Under the pieces are notes generated by a model. That model saw only the letters and a list, made by a program, of their open reading frames with translations, was not told the origin of the DNA and did no database searches. A program made the position numbers and the translations under genes. A stretch of 64,000 bases of DNA from Aurantiochytrium sp. KH105 (taxonomy: Eukaryota > Sar > Bigyra > Thraustochytrida > Thraustochytriidae): positions 152,600 through 216,599 of the forward strand of contig BGKB01000081.1 of assembly GCA_003116975.1 (NCBI GenBank), given 5' to 3'. The first letter of the stretch is position 1; every line of letters begins with the position of its first letter. This document shows positions 1 through 10,123 of the stretch, one piece after another.

Positions 1-3000
1 CCTCAAACCAGACGTCCGAATTGCCTGGTGCACGCTGTGAGGCAACCTCCTGAATCGAAGGAGCTGCCCGCAGCGGACCGCACAGGAGCGTGCAGTGCAA
101 AATCTTCACAAGTCGCGTGCGTCCCGCTCGCCGCAAAAAGTACTCGAGATAGTTTTCCAGTTGCGAAGATGGCGGGAACGATGCCAAAAGCATGGCGAGC
201 AGATTCCACCCCCGAGCTTCGCTCTCGTCTTTGGGGTTCTCCGTCACCTGCTTCATCACCTGGCAAAGCATCTCGTCGACCAAGTCCGGCACCGTCAGAC
301 CCGTCGTGATCAGATCCACCACCAAACTGTCCACATTTTCGTAGATTTTGTCGCCCATCACGCCGAAAATGCTCTTGAAAAGAAGGCACGCCGTCTTATG
401 CAAAGGCTTTCCGTCTGGCGTCATTGCGTTCGGCTCGATCGTCGTCAACGAGGTATGGATTTTACCAAATGTGGGCGAATGAAAGTGTAACATGTGCACC
501 TTGTACTTGCTAAACGTGATTCCAAAGCGTTTGGCAAACTCCTGCGGCGACTTGAGCTTTGGAAAGTGCTCCAACGCAAAGTTGTCCGAGTTGTCCTGCG
601 AGTCAAAAAGCAAATTCTTGTGCGCCGTCGACATCGCCACAGCACGTCGGTAGTTCTGCAACGCCACCGCAGCGTCGCGCTGCCGAAGAAGTTGTCTGTC
701 GCGCGGTAGTTCGAGAAACTCTCGTAGCGCACTGAGTTCGTCCAGCTCCAATCGAATCTCCTCGCAGCCCTGCACGATGACGCGGCAAGGCTCAACTTCC
801 AACGCATCCACAGCGATTCGCGCTTCGCGAGTCAGATTTTGAACCCAGCGGTACAACGTGCGAGCCTCCACGACAGTTGGATGACCCACCATGTCGGGAT
901 TCTCGCCCCATCCACATTGGCTCTGCAGAACCAAGGCTTCATACAAGAGCTGTTCTTTCACGGCCTGAATCGCTGCCAAGAGCTTCGACCGCGTCTCGCG
1001 GATCTGTGGCAAAAGATATTCGGCCTCGGCCACTTCGTTGCGCACCTCCGGGTCCGCATGGGACTCCAAACCCAGTGCATGCGCCTGGTCTAGCGCCGGG
1101 GCCAGAGGTTCATCGTTCACCGCCTGGATGCCCTCGCGCAATTTGCGAACGATCGCGTCGACTTGAGCACGCAGCGCCAGTTCACCACTAATCAACCCCA
1201 GCTGCGCATGGTCAAACGAAAACAAAGCGTTCTCGCCGGCCAACACCGACTGACCCTCGCCCACAAGACGCTCAACCGCCTCCCACTCGGGGTCATCGGC
1301 GTGCTGGGCAACCTCCATCGCCGTCACAACTGCTTCGTACAGCCGACGAGACCAAGACACGCGTGCAAGCGCATCGACGCCATCCAAACTCGCTGGATCG
1401 TGCGCCTCGAGACGACCCTGTGCATCGCAAAGTGCAGAAAGGTGCTGCGCCGTCCCCAAAACATTAATGTTATCTCCTTCGCCGCCGCCGGGGGCACCCA
1501 CAGCGCAAGCCGCTGTAGCAGAGGCCGCAGCTTGCACAAGCGCGATTTCCTCTTTCATGCTCGCAAGAACCGTTTCGGCCTCCTGCGTCACAACGCGCAG
1601 ACGTGAACCTTGCGCCGAGGCTGCGGGACAGCGCTCCAAAAGACCGCCAACCTTGTCTACTGTCGCCGACGCCGGCACACGCGAGACCTCCCCGAGAACC
1701 ACAGACAATTCGTGAAAGACTTCGCGCTGCACGTGGAAATTTTCGTTGCGCTCCACAAGCGTTCCAGCATCGGGATTTCCCTTGAATGCAAGAGCATCGC
1801 GTTTCATGTGTCGCGTCATTTCGCTGCAAATGCGATCGAGCTCATCGAAGACCTTGTCGTTAAAGCAAGCGTCCCCGTCGTTCGTTCGTGCCACCAGATC
1901 AGCAATCTTGGGCGCGAGCGTCGTCTCCAGGCGCAGCACCTCCTTGACAGCCTCAGCATCGTAGGCCTCCTTGATCTTGAAAAACAGACCACTCGAGCTC
2001 GCAAGAGCTTTGTCGAGGTCCGCGACACGCCGGCTGTCGATAGCCGCTTGCAGCTCTTTGCGAGCCTCTCGCAACTCTGGCACGTGCATGCGAACATAGG
2101 CTCCGCGCATGATTTTCTGTACTTCAGCAGCCGCACGATTCAAGACGCCCAAGCGCTGGATCTCCAGCGAGCGGTGCTGCTCCGCGCGGTACAGCACCAT
2201 GGTTTTACCCAAATGACACTCCGACGCCGCAGGGACGGCACGGGCGCTCATCGACCGCAAGAGGTCCTGAGCAGCCTGGCGGAAGTTGCGCGCCTTGCGA
2301 GCAGCCATCCAGTCTGCCCGAGATACGGCGTTCGGATCAATGCACTTGTACATGACAAAGAAACCCTCGTGCGTCTTGCGAAAGGGGTAGCCCCGCTTGC
2401 GGATAGCCACGGCCTCGAAAACGCCGGCAAAGCGCAGCTGCTCGAGACAGGAAGGCGCATCAAAGACGCCTGGGCGCTTGACCGCGTTGGGCTTCACGCA
2501 TCGAATGTAACGCGGAAAGGTCGCGTTGGTACGCTCCTCAAGCTGAGAGAGCTGCTTCATAAAGGTCGAAGCCTGCGTCTTGGCCACCGTGGCCCCGGTG
2601 CTGCCCTTGCTAAAAATGGTGCGCACAATCTCCTTGGAACTCTTCTCCATGGCCGTCTCGAGATTCTCATAAAGCTTGTCAGCATTCTTGTACACAAAGC
2701 CCACCGTCTCGTACTCGACTGCACCCGCATAGTGGAACACCTGAAAGGCCGTGCGGGACTTGCAGCGGTCGGAAAAAAGCTTCCGTTTATCGGTGTGCCG
2801 AGACACGACAGCCTGCAGGAACTTCTCGTCCGTGCCATTGATAGCCGTCTGCTCGTCGAGAAGCTGAAAGACGCCGTCGCGCACAGCCTTGGTGCCAGAA
2901 GCGCTCAGACCGAGAAAGGACAACAACGGCTGTGAGTCGTGAAACTCAATCTTGTCAAAGGGAACGCCCTCGTCGATGTACGTCTGCTCCTCCAAGGTAA

Positions 3001-5350
3001 ACGTGTGCCGGTTGAACATTTGCTGCAGTTTCTCGTTGGCAAAGTTGATGCAAAGCTGCTCGAACGAGTTCATCTCGAAAATCTCAAAGCCAAAGATATC
3101 CAGCAACCCAATAAAGCTTGTCGAGCTGGCCTTCGCTGCAGCAGCATTCAAATTGCGACCGCTCCGCGAGCGAACGGCAGCGTTTGGATCCACCAGCATC
3201 GCTTGGTTAATGCGACGGATAATGTATTCGAACAGGCGGTTGTACAAGTGACGCGCAAGGGCGTTGCGCACGTCCGACGCCATCTTCGTGTTAAAGGCCC
3301 GCTCCAAGAGACCATCGCGCTGCTGCGAGACGTGCTTGGTCAAAGCCGCCGACAGCTGTTCTTTGTCCACGGCCAAGAGATCACATGCCGCGTCCAGGTG
3401 ACTTGACGAGCCTGTCGTGACCTTGGAACCGGTGCTTCCATGCTCTTCAAAGTCGACGTTGCCCAAGTGCAAAATGGCGCCAGCCATACGAAAAAGACCA
3501 TCTTGCTCCTCGTCCGAAAAGCCCATCTCGCTTAGCGCTTGATGCATCTTGCTGCACTCTTTGGCATCGTCGTGATGTTCCACCTCTGCAACCTCGTCAG
3601 GGAGGTAGTTAAACGTCTGCGCGGGCCGGTCAACTTTGTAGCGAGCTTGCATCTCCGGGGAGAACTGGGTTGTCAAGTAATGGAAAATGTGAAAATTGCG
3701 CTCTCCTGGCGCCTGATCCACGACGCGACTCTTCTCGAGAAGGTAGTTCACCGTGTGGGCGCCCACGATCTTACTCGACCCACTCGTCGTGTCAAAGTGG
3801 ATCTCCATAAAACGTCCAAATCGCGACGAGTTGTCATTGCGCACAGTCTTGGCATTACCAAAGGCCTCGAGGATCGGATTCGCGGCGAGAATCTTCTGCT
3901 CAATGTTGGCGTCCGAGCCAGCCACCTCAGAAAGGAACTCCAGACAGACTTTCACCGTCACGGTCTTGCCGGCGCCACTCTCTCCGCTGATGAGAAGACT
4001 TTGATCCTTGCCGTCCTCCATCATTGCCCGATAAGCCCCGTTAATCACCGCATAAGGATGCGGCGGCAGCTCCATGGCCTCGCGGCCCGTCTCTGCGTAC
4101 TTGTGCATGACGCTCGGTGCAAACAAATCCGTTTGCTTGAACGGATTCACCGCCACCAGGATATCGCCAACGCTCGTGTAGATCTTGTCCACTGCATAGC
4201 GACGGCGGAGTAGATCAATGATTGCGGGTTCGTGAACATCGTCGAGCTGGACAAGATCATTCGTCAGGCTCGTCAGCGTCTGTGTCGATTCAATCTCGGG
4301 ACCAATCTCTTTCTTCGTGACACGACGCCGCTCCTGAGGCTCCAGGACTGACTCGTCCACGGCCTGGGGGCGCTCGGCCACGATTAGTTCCTCGGGTCCT
4401 CGGCGCTCGACAATCTTGGCAGGGACCCACGAAAGTGTATCGTGGGCAACCCACACAAAGTCTCCCGAGAGCGCCTCGCTCTCTGCAGCAGAAATAAGAG
4501 CCGCAGGTTTATCCCATGTCGTCTCCCCTGTCTTTCTGTTCACATAATACGGTTCGCCTTCTGCGTAGTATGTGTCCCACTCCTCAAAGGGGTCTTTGGG
4601 CGGCTCGAGGTCGCGTCGCTTGGGCTTGCGGGCCTGACCCGCAGGCTCAGCCACAAGGACAGCCTCCTCCGACCTGGAGCTAGCACCTCCAGCGAGGGGG
4701 CTTCCTCTTGCATTTCCAGCGCCTTCGTTGGAATCATCCTTTCCAGCAAGGCGTTTCTCGCGCTGTGCACGAATCTTTGCCGCCGCGAACTTGCCCGAGC
4801 CGTTCGAGGAGCTCCGTGTCAGCGTCGCTCGTGGAGAGCTTTCCGCCTTGTCGGCAGCAGTACCAAAAGTAGTAGATGGTGAAGCAGCCTTGACGGCGCG
4901 CGCAGGCACGGCTGCCGTGGTGGCGGTCGCCGCGGTCGCCGGTTTCGGCACCTCGGGGGACCCAAGACCGTCTGCAGCGGCGTGACGTTGCGCCAAAATC
5001 GCCATCAGGTCATTAGACTCGGACGATTTGGTGGTCGCGTTCGAAGCCGGCGGCAGTGGGATAGACGCTTCTTTGGCACTAAGACGCTGGACGTGATTCG
5101 AAGCAGATGGCGGCGGCGGCGGCGGCGGATCGCCTCCGCGCATCTCGGAATGGTCCATTCGAGGTCGTCTCGGAATGGGCGGTGCATCAGCAAAGCCAGG
5201 CGATGGCGGTGGCGGCGGAGCTGCTCCTCCTGCTCCTGCAAATGTCCGCTCCTGACCGGACGAGGCTGAAGAGCCTTGGCGCACGTAGCGGCCAGTTTGC
5301 TTTTGCCGGTTCTTGAGCTCCCCCAGCATGTTGGGTTGAAAGTGCGACAT
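1..5350 (-). CDS. Unconventional myosin heavy chain with WW and MyTH4 domains (C-terminus outside window)
   Basis: Actin-based motor. One frame stays open from an ATG at 5350 to the left edge, about 1,783 residues, so the C-terminus is missing. A TGA lies in frame just upstream of this ATG, which fixes the start. In order: a proline-rich N-terminus (residues 45-75); a WW domain (254-283, tryptophans at 258 and 279, YY between them); a motor of about 345-1065 with P-loop GESGAGKT (456-463), switch I NDNSSRFGRF (near 503) and switch II LDIFGFE (near 747); a neck with at least one IQ-like motif (near 1070-1090); a helical tail; and a MyTH4 domain (about 1600-1760) with LHKTACLLFK, DEMLCQVMKQ and RGWNLLAM. 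MyTH4 domains bind microtubules or cargo and are often followed by FERM, which could lie outside the window. WW domains bind proline-rich ligands, and this protein's own N-terminus is one possible ligand. No intron is needed in the visible part. Confidence 0.95.
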   Translation of the reverse strand, partial: MSHFQPNMLGELKNRQKQTGRYVRQGSSASSGQERTFAGAGGAAPPPPPSPGFADAPPIPRRPRMDHSEMRGGDPPPPPPPSASNHVQRLSAKEASIPLPPASNATTKSSESNDLMAILAQRHAAADGLGSPEVPKPATAATATTAAVPARAVKAASPSTTFGTAADKAESSPRATLTRSSSNGSGKFAAAKIRAQREKRLAGKDDSNEGAGNARGSPLAGGASSRSEEAVLVAEPAGQARKPKRRDLEPPKDPFEEWDTYYAEGEPYYVNRKTGETTWDKPAALISAAESEALSGDFVWVAHDTLSWVPAKIVERRGPEELIVAERPQAVDESVLEPQERRRVTKKEIGPEIESTQTLTSLTNDLVQLDDVHEPAIIDLLRRRYAVDKIYTSVGDILVAVNPFKQTDLFAPSVMHKYAETGREAMELPPHPYAVINGAYRAMMEDGKDQSLLISGESGAGKTVTVKVCLEFLSEVAGSDANIEQKILAANPILEAFGNAKTVRNDNSSRFGRFMEIHFDTTSGSSKIVGAHTVNYLLEKSRVVDQAPGERNFHIFHYLTTQFSPEMQARYKVDRPAQTFNYLPDEVAEVEHHDDAKECSKMHQALSEMGFSDEEQDGLFRMAGAILHLGNVDFEEHGSTGSKVTTGSSSHLDAACDLLAVDKEQLSAALTKHVSQQRDGLLERAFNTKMASDVRNALARHLYNRLFEYIIRRINQAMLVDPNAAVRSRSGRNLNAAAAKASSTSFIGLLDIFGFEIFEMNSFEQLCINFANEKLQQMFNRHTFTLEEQTYIDEGVPFDKIEFHDSQPLLSFLGLSASGTKAVRDGVFQLLDEQTAINGTDEKFLQAVVSRHTDKRKLFSDRCKSRTAFQVFHYAGAVEYETVGFVYKNADKLYENLETAMEKSSKEIVRTIFSKGSTGATVAKTQASTFMKQLSQLEERTNATFPRYIRCVKPNAVKRPGVFDAPSCLEQLRFAGVFEAVAIRKRGYPFRKTHEGFFVMYKCIDPNAVSRADWMAARKARNFRQAAQDLLRSMSARAVPAASECHLGKTMVLYRAEQHRSLEIQRLGVLNRAAAEVQKIMRGAYVRMHVPELREARKELQAAIDSRRVADLDKALASSSGLFFKIKEAYDAEAVKEVLRLETTLAPKIADLVARTNDGDACFNDKVFDELDRICSEMTRHMKRDALAFKGNPDAGTLVERNENFHVQREVFHELSVVLGEVSRVPASATVDKVGGLLERCPAASAQGSRLRVVTQEAETVLASMKEEIALVQAAASATAACAVGAPGGGEGDNINVLGTAQHLSALCDAQGRLEAHDPASLDGVDALARVSWSRRLYEAVVTAMEVAQHADDPEWEAVERLVGEGQSVLAGENALFSFDHAQLGLISGELALRAQVDAIVRKLREGIQAVNDEPLAPALDQAHALGLESHADPEVRNEVAEAEYLLPQIRETRSKLLAAIQAVKEQLLYEALVLQSQCGWGENPDMVGHPTVVEARTLYRWVQNLTREARIAVDALEVEPCRVIVQGCEEIRLELDELSALREFLELPRDRQLLRQRDAAVALQNYRRAVAMSTAHKNLLFDSQDNSDNFALEHFPKLKSPQEFAKRFGITFSKYKVHMLHFHSPTFGKIHTSLTTIEPNAMTPDGKPLHKTACLLFKSIFGVMGDKIYENVDSLVVDLITTGLTVPDLVDEMLCQVMKQVTENPKDESEARGWNLLAMLLASFPPSSQLENYLEYFLRRAGRTRLVKILHCTLLCGPLRAAPSIQEVASQRAPGNSDVWFE

Positions 5351-6469
5351 GGCCAGCGACGCTCAGAGGACGAGCGATGGAAGGCTCTTCCTTCGCTGCG
5401 ACTGCGACTGCAATTGCGGCGGGGCGGGGCGAGCTGCAGCGAGGAAATCGGCACGCGACCCAGAGGCGCTTGCTCGTTTGCCCGACTGACCGGCGTCCTC
5501 TACTACGTCTTTGGCTCGCTTCGTTCCTTTCGTTGAAGCGGTCAGTCGCGGGACTTCTTGCCCCGGCTTGCCTCGAGACCGATCGCGCGCGATCGTAGCT
5601 GCGGCCGCAAAGCAAGCTCGCGTAAGCGCGTGGGCAGCCCGCGCGAGCGCGGTGCCACGACGCCGCGTCGTCGCGCCTCGCCTCGGACTCCGCCTCCTCG
5701 TCGGCCTCGGACTCCGCGCGAGGCTCGAAGGGGTGCGATTTGGGATTTGAATCCTGGATCCCTCGACGCGGCGCGCAAGTGGGATATCTGGCCGCGCAAG
5801 TGCGCAAAGCGCCGCTGCAAGTGCGGTATCCGCGGCCGCAAGTGGACCCGGTGGCCAGCCAGCTTCTCTGGCTGGCCTCTCTTTCTCGCCTCTTTCTTTT
5901 CCCTCTCGGACAGACTGATAACGACGAGGAGGAGGAGAAAAGAGCCGAGGTCGCGAAAGAACTGTCCGCCTCGGGCCCTTCCCTGTGCTCGAGACTTTTA
6001 CGTTTTACCCTTGCGAAGCTCCCGTGGAGGCGAGGCTGCTCAGGCTCTGCAGCGGGCCGGGGGACTCTTTATCAATATTGTGTGATTCGATCGATCGTGA
6101 TGGTGATGATTGTCATCGTGCGGGAGATTTTTGGCCGGCTGAAAGTAGTAAAAAAGAGGGAAAGAATGAGCGCCCACTTGCGGGGCGCGTCGGTCAATGC
6201 TTCACCGCCGACAACAGTGGTGGCCGACAAAGACCTCTGTGATCTTTCTCTCGCCCTCCCTTCCTTGTTGTCCTCAGTCGAAAAATCGATTCAATTTTAA
6301 AATACATTACGTCAGTGAGCTCACAAACATCGCAGCGACCAAGGCAATGCGAAGCAGTTTGCAACGAATCTACGAGATGTTTTCGTCAGTCAGGCGCGCC
6401 CTCAAATGTAAAGACACCCGAATGGGAAGCCACTAGCCTCGTCTCCCTTGCTTCCAGAGCAAGTGGAGT
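5351..6469. other. Myosin upstream region and 3' flank of the coiled-coil gene
   Basis: Spacer of about 1.1 kb with no believable gene. The half next to the myosin is GC-rich and holds a cluster of four GCAAGTG motifs. The half next to the coiled-coil gene is more AT-rich. Short ORFs here are low-complexity Arg/Ala/Pro translations typical of GC-rich non-coding DNA. Confidence 0.6.
5775..5848 (+). promoter_or_regulatory. GCAAGTG motif cluster upstream of the myosin
   Basis: Four copies lie within 74 bp: GCAAGTGGGATATC at 5775, GCAAGTGCGC at 5796, GCAAGTGCGGTATC at 5817 and GCAAGTGG at 5838. They sit about 425-500 bp upstream of the myosin ATG. The same motif recurs upstream of V-ATPase subunit d and between RPS16 and RPL13. 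A promoter role is inferred from position and repetition. Confidence 0.45.
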
Positions 6470-9367
6470 CTACTCTGCGCCAGCTTCGACCCCTTCGCTC
6501 GTGGCAGCAGACGAGGAAAATGCATCGGAATCGACCTGAGTCGAGGCATCAGCGGTACGCAGCTTGGCATCATTCGGTCTCATCGAGACCAAGCGCTGCA
6601 ATTCAGCCTCGAGAGCAACGTTGGCGGACTTGAGCACGGAAACGTGTTCGATCTCAGCTGTCATCGACTCGAGCAGTTCATCGGAATGCTTGGCCACAGA
6701 CTCGCGATCCTTCTCCAGCTCTTTGATCATCGCCTGTGCCTCCGCAAGCCGCGATTTTAAAGAGCCAATATGTTGTTCCGCCGCGGAGAGATTCTTTTGC
6801 GCTTCGTCGCGCTCCTGTGAGATCTCGCGAGCAAAGGCCTGCACGCTTTGAAGATCTTCGCGCGTCGACGATACCAGGTTCTGCAAGTCCTGCTCTGAAC
6901 GTTCGAGACGCTCGACCTCGTTAGCAAGCACGCTTTTGGCATCAACACTCTTTTCTGCGTCTCGAAGTGCTTCCGTCAAGGACGCAAGCTTCTCTTCAGA
7001 CGCAGCGAGCCGCTCTCTGAAATCAACTTCTCGAGCCAGACAAGCGTCTACGGCTTCTCGCACAGCCGTGGCATCCGCTGCACAGGCGAAATTGACGCTG
7101 AGATTTTGCGCAATTGCCCCAACTTCCGTAGAAAGCAATAGCTCCTTTTGGCGACAAGCCTCAAGTGAGCGTCTGAGCTGTGCCATTTCATCACGTGCAA
7201 CCTGAATTCGTGCCTCCGCACTCTCCTTGGCAGCTTCGAGCTGCGAACCGCTCTCGCTTCGCAGCTCGCGGGCCTCAGCCTGGAGCTCGCTCACTTGACT
7301 TCGAAGCGAGGCAGCCTCGTCAGCTGCACGTCGAATCCTCTCTTGGGCGCTTGCGCGTTCCACAGTCATTTTGCTTTCCAGTGCGACAATCCTTTTTCGC
7401 GCATCTTGCGCTGCATCTGCGCGGTCGCTCAGTGTCCTCTTTGCCTTGGCGAGGGCATCCACGGAGGTGGCCAGCTCCATGGTTCGCTTGCGCAAGGCTT
7501 CCTCTACGACCAGACGCTGCTTTGTTTCGGCCTCGAACTTGGATGACATCACGTCCAGCTCTGCGCCTATGCTGGCCACACGAGCGTTGGCTCTGTCCAT
7601 TTCCTCTTTGTACTCCTTATTGAGCGCTTGTGTCGCGCCCAGTTTGGACCCCACTGCGTTATTTCGCTCCTGCAGACTCGCATGTTCTTTGCTCACCGTC
7701 TGAAACTGCTTCTCCACGTGCGAGTATTCTTCTGTGACACGCGTCAGCTCACGGTGTGCGCGCGCATGCTCAACGATCTCTGTCTCGAGCTCTGTTCGAA
7801 TGTCCTGCGACTTTTTGTTCTCTTCCGCAAGTAAGCGTTGCAGCCGGCTCCGCTCAAAACGGAGCTCGCGCAGCTGTTTGACGCGTGTCGTCTCCGAAGA
7901 TTGCCTCGCTAGAACCTCGGCATTGAGTTCTTCGACTTTTGCCAGCAAAGTCTCAATTTCGTCGCCCTTGGCTTGCAACTGGTCTTTGAGGTCCCGAACA
8001 TGTGCGGTCGTCGCAACCAGGCTGGCTTGGAGCTTGTCTGCGTCGCTTCGTGCATCCTCAGCACGTTGACAGGCACGTTGTCGTTGCATATTCGCGTCAT
8101 TTGCGCGCTTCTCTGCAGCAGCAATTCCTTCGCGGGCTTCAACGAGACTCGCGTCAAGTTTTGAACGCTCTAAATTTGCTTCTTTCAACTGCGTACTGAG
8201 CTGGGCGAGCCGCGCGCGACTTGCGTCAAGCTCCTTGGCCGTGTCGGCATGTCGCGAGATTTCCTGTTCGGTTGTGAGTCGTGCAAGAGCAAGCTCCTCT
8301 GCCGACTCACTCAGTCTCCTTTCAAGTTCGGTGACCTCTTGCTTTCTCCTTGCCAGCTGCTCATGCGAATCCTTGACTTCAGCCCGCGATGCCACGAGCT
8401 GCGCTGCCCACGACGCTTCAGCTTGCGCCAGCTGCGCTTTGAGACGGCCCATCTCGTCAAGATGACTTCGCTCCAAGGCAGCGACTCCATCATCACTGTT
8501 GTCGCGCTCGCTTAGCTCGAGAAGTCTCGAGTACGTGCGCCAAATCCTGCCAACAAGCTCAGGGCGGGCCACAGCACTCTCTTTGACGATATCAGTCACA
8601 CACTGATGAAAGCCTATGCTGTACACGTACATGGCGCGGTACATTCGGTCAATCTCTTCCTTGCGAAGGCCGAGGGCATCCAGCGAACCTCGATCAAGGC
8701 CGCTCTCGTGTAAATATTGGCGCGCTCTCGAGTTGATGGACGAAGCTAGTGTCGGTCCAGACTCATCGGCGCCTTTTGATACATGTTCTGAAAAATCCTG
8801 TGAGTTGCCAAGTGCAGGTTCCAGCTTAGCTCTCGTATTTGGCCGTGATGAAGAAGAAATATCACGAGTCTGGCCACGGCTGAGCATCTGGTCCACCCAG
8901 ACCTCGCTCACGGCGGCTCGTTCAGCGGCGCTTAGGCCTGTCGGGACTGGTGTCGGCTTAACAGAATTTTGACACTGCAATTTAGAGGAGAGATGACCGA
9001 TGCTGCTCGCGACAGCGTGATTTTCATCCCGAGCTCTCTCCTCCTGTGAAATTTCGGCGTCTTCTTGGTTCCTTGCATTTCCTTTCTTCGAAGACAAACG
9101 GGCTTCATCGCGCGAGTTCTGATTCCCTCGAGCCTCCTTGGCCTCGCGTATCTTCCGTGCTACATTTGTCTCTGCTCGACTTCGAAATCGCCGAGGACTA
9201 GCGGGAGGTAGCGCTTTTCGAAGATGCTGCTTACGAGCGCCTGCACTCATTTTTTCGCGTGCGCTTGCAGCAACTGCACTTTCTGCAATAGCTCGCGAGC
9301 CATTCGCGAGGACTGAAAGTTTTGGTGCTTCCGCCTTACGCACGGTCACTTTGATCTTTGACGCCAT
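6470..9367 (-). CDS. Large coiled-coil protein, function unknown
   Basis: The frame runs from the ATG at 9367 (MASKIKVTVRK) to a stop at 6470, 965 residues. A TTG 33 bases upstream is in frame but is not a likely start. The first ~200 residues are basic and low-complexity. Residues ~215-290 form a more ordered block (LGLRKEEIDRMYRAMYVYSIGF and a following IWRTYSRLLEL). From about residue 300 to the end it is almost continuous heptad-rich coiled coil, full of Glu, Arg, Ala and Leu with Glu/Lys pairs. Such proteins are typically structural parts of centrosomes, basal bodies, axonemes or Golgi tethers, but nothing here decides between these. It is divergently paired with another coiled-coil gene across 756 bp. 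The ordered block loosely recalls axonemal-dynein-associated coiled-coil proteins; I do not rely on that. Confidence 0.85.
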   Translation of the reverse strand: MASKIKVTVRKAEAPKLSVLANGSRAIAESAVAASAREKMSAGARKQHLRKALPPASPRRFRSRAETNVARKIREAKEARGNQNSRDEARLSSKKGNARNQEDAEISQEERARDENHAVASSIGHLSSKLQCQNSVKPTPVPTGLSAAERAAVSEVWVDQMLSRGQTRDISSSSRPNTRAKLEPALGNSQDFSEHVSKGADESGPTLASSINSRARQYLHESGLDRGSLDALGLRKEEIDRMYRAMYVYSIGFHQCVTDIVKESAVARPELVGRIWRTYSRLLELSERDNSDDGVAALERSHLDEMGRLKAQLAQAEASWAAQLVASRAEVKDSHEQLARRKQEVTELERRLSESAEELALARLTTEQEISRHADTAKELDASRARLAQLSTQLKEANLERSKLDASLVEAREGIAAAEKRANDANMQRQRACQRAEDARSDADKLQASLVATTAHVRDLKDQLQAKGDEIETLLAKVEELNAEVLARQSSETTRVKQLRELRFERSRLQRLLAEENKKSQDIRTELETEIVEHARAHRELTRVTEEYSHVEKQFQTVSKEHASLQERNNAVGSKLGATQALNKEYKEEMDRANARVASIGAELDVMSSKFEAETKQRLVVEEALRKRTMELATSVDALAKAKRTLSDRADAAQDARKRIVALESKMTVERASAQERIRRAADEAASLRSQVSELQAEARELRSESGSQLEAAKESAEARIQVARDEMAQLRRSLEACRQKELLLSTEVGAIAQNLSVNFACAADATAVREAVDACLAREVDFRERLAASEEKLASLTEALRDAEKSVDAKSVLANEVERLERSEQDLQNLVSSTREDLQSVQAFAREISQERDEAQKNLSAAEQHIGSLKSRLAEAQAMIKELEKDRESVAKHSDELLESMTAEIEHVSVLKSANVALEAELQRLVSMRPNDAKLRTADASTQVDSDAFSSSAATSEGVEAGAE

Positions 9368-9813
9368 GATTGCTATCTGCCTTGCGCGGTATCGAGGCAA
9401 ATTGTGAATCGAGCCGAACGAAGATCGGCAACCTCTCCAGCTCTGCCGCAGGCTCTACGCTACTGCAGCATAGGCATGCAGCTTGTGCGCTGTCCTGCTG
9501 CTGGTGCTGCTACTAGTGCTGCTACGGATCTTGCAGAGCAAGGATCCTGCGTCTGCGCTCGAACCTCCACGCCTTCGCCTCCGCCTCCGCGGCGCGCGGC
9601 CCACTTGCTCGTGGTACACACCGTACGAGTACACACCTTTATTATAATAATTTTTTCTTCTCTCTTCGTGCCTCTGGCCACTGCACTGTGAGTCACACCG
9701 CACGGCACCAACACGAGTGAACGGACAAATGTATCAGCTTGGCCAAAAGGGTCCGCCGCACGAGCGAGTCAAGGGAGAGGAAGCAGGCTTAATAATCATT
9801 CGCTCGGCAGCGG

Positions 9814-9848
<35 letters not shown>

Positions 9849-9929
9849 CCGCGCGCACGCTCGCTGCGCGCTTGTGCGCCGCAAGTGGTCGACCAATCGA
9901 TCGCAAACGAAAGTTCCGCTGGACGCTGT

Positions 9930-9974
<45 letters not shown>

Positions 9975-10123
9975 AAAGAGAGAGAGAGACGCAGAGAGAG
10001 AGACAGAGAGAGAGACCTTTAGGGTGAAGCAGATCGCGTGCGCGCACAAGCTAGCGTTGCGTCGATCGTCTTCAGACAGACGGTGACGTATTGCGCTTGC
10101 TCACTTGCGCCAGACGGAGGTTC
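9368..10123. promoter_or_regulatory. Divergent promoter region between two coiled-coil genes
   Basis: A 756 bp head-to-head spacer. It contains a (GCG)n run at 9814-9847, eleven perfect CAAG units at 9931-9974 and a GA-rich tract at 9975-10016, all in the probable 5' leader of the rightward gene. An isolated CCACTTGC (inverted GCAAGTGG) lies near 9600 and a GCAAGTGG near 9880. No gene is seen. Confidence 0.5.
9931..9974. repeat. (CAAG)11 microsatellite
   Basis: Eleven perfect CAAG units, followed directly by a GA-rich tract. It lies about 150 bp upstream of the ATG at 10124. Confidence 0.98.

Noticed and set aside
1610-2935. 441-codon rightward open frame
   Set aside because: Antisense shadow of the myosin, whose motor and tail motifs read clearly on the other strand; no ATG at its start and no similarity.
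5735-5765. GATTTGAATCC resembling a tRNA B box
   Set aside because: No matching T-stem, A box or cloverleaf on either strand.
9931-9974. CAAG repeats as CRISPR-like or telomeric repeats
   Set aside because: Uniform tetranucleotide tandem with no spacers and no telomere unit; ordinary microsatellite.
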